Source: CATQHD01 sp965202675
GTDB lineage: Bacteria > Actinomycetota > Acidimicrobiia > Spongiisociales > Spongiisociaceae
Direction: 5' to 3'
Assembly: GCA_965202675.1 (NCBI GenBank)
Contig: OZ241842.1
Location: forward strand, 1,240,001 to 1,304,000
Length of the DNA: 64,000 bases
The notes under the pieces were generated by a model. It worked only from the letters and a program-made list of their open reading frames with translations, had not been told where the DNA came from and made no database searches. The translations under genes and the position numbers were made by a program. This document shows, in pieces, positions 63,974 to 64,000 of this stretch (position 1 is its first letter; each line of letters starts with the position of its first letter).

Positions 63974-64000
63974 CCGCCGGAGCGGGATTCGGCCTCGGAC
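63971..64000 (+). pseudogene. Continuation of the interrupted membrane protein gene
   Basis: After the IS and its duplicated TA the sequence reads GCCGCCGGAGCGGGATTC, encoding AAGAGF in the frame of the gene begun at 62777. It runs off the window. Confidence 0.7.

Overview
The window is GC-rich chromosomal DNA from an actinobacterium, most likely a member of the Acidimicrobiia or a close relative. The evidence is an actinobacterial-type dnaK-grpE-dnaJ-hspR operon, a DUF3151 gene, a caa3-type cytochrome oxidase operon ending in ctaG, coxD/coxE/xdhC/mocA accessory genes, a phytanoyl-CoA dioxygenase, and frequent GTG starts with 4-base stop/start overlaps. This placement is an inference from gene content. 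No rRNA or tRNA gene was found.

Layout. Bases 1-5922 hold a cytochrome c oxidase operon (ctaD truncated at the window edge, ctaE, a subunit IV gene, ctaG, a cupredoxin-like lipoprotein and a polytopic membrane protein). Bases 5938-10464 (minus strand) hold a membrane protein, a polar amino-acid ABC transporter and a SnoaL-like protein. Bases 10610-15816 hold a possible 43-residue membrane protein, an SLH-domain surface protein, a lipoprotein and an FtsH-like AAA protease. Bases 16072-21437 are a tightly overlapped catabolic operon (PPOX protein, aminotransferase, RraA-like aldolase, stand-alone lipoyl domain, SDR, E1 alpha and E1 beta). Bases 21455-29493 hold a PDZ lipoprotein, a small AT-rich island (promoter, three tandem RNA-hairpin repeats, NYN nuclease), a ferredoxin plus a selenocysteine-encoded selD, greA, a Fic protein, mgtE and a lipoprotein. 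Bases 29500-32760 are a repeat element broken by an IS110-family and an ISL3-family insertion sequence. Bases 32933-40766 hold phyH, a class IV aminotransferase, nadE, tyrA, aroF, a helix-hairpin-helix protein and mocA, with three copies of a dispersed repeat. Bases 40816-43976 are the xdhC/coxE/coxD genes. Bases 44040-51735 are a defence-like region: a nuclease-methyltransferase fusion, DUF3151, and an AT-rich Hsp90-ATPase/helicase fusion. Bases 51802-55871 are the heat-shock operon. Bases 56068-60709 hold an AAA ATPase, a CoA-binding protein, metY and metX. Bases 61264-64000 hold surface and membrane proteins, the last one split by an IS5-family element.

Three observations stand out. (1) At 22942-23962 a consensus promoter drives three tandem units of about 54 nt. 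Each has a constant small hairpin and a second hairpin whose sequence differs but whose pairing is kept. They lie directly before an NYN-domain nuclease gene that appears to start at CTG. The layout recalls type III toxin-antitoxin loci but with a different nuclease family. (2) A family of at least five dispersed intergenic elements, each with a -35/-10 pair at exactly 17-bp spacing, a conserved 13-nt gap, GC-rich hairpins and a T-rich end, looks like a repeated small-RNA gene. One copy is split by an IS110 element, and another copy serves as the empty site that defines the IS ends. (3) selD is complete only if an in-frame UGA is read as selenocysteine, and a SECIS-like hairpin follows that codon.
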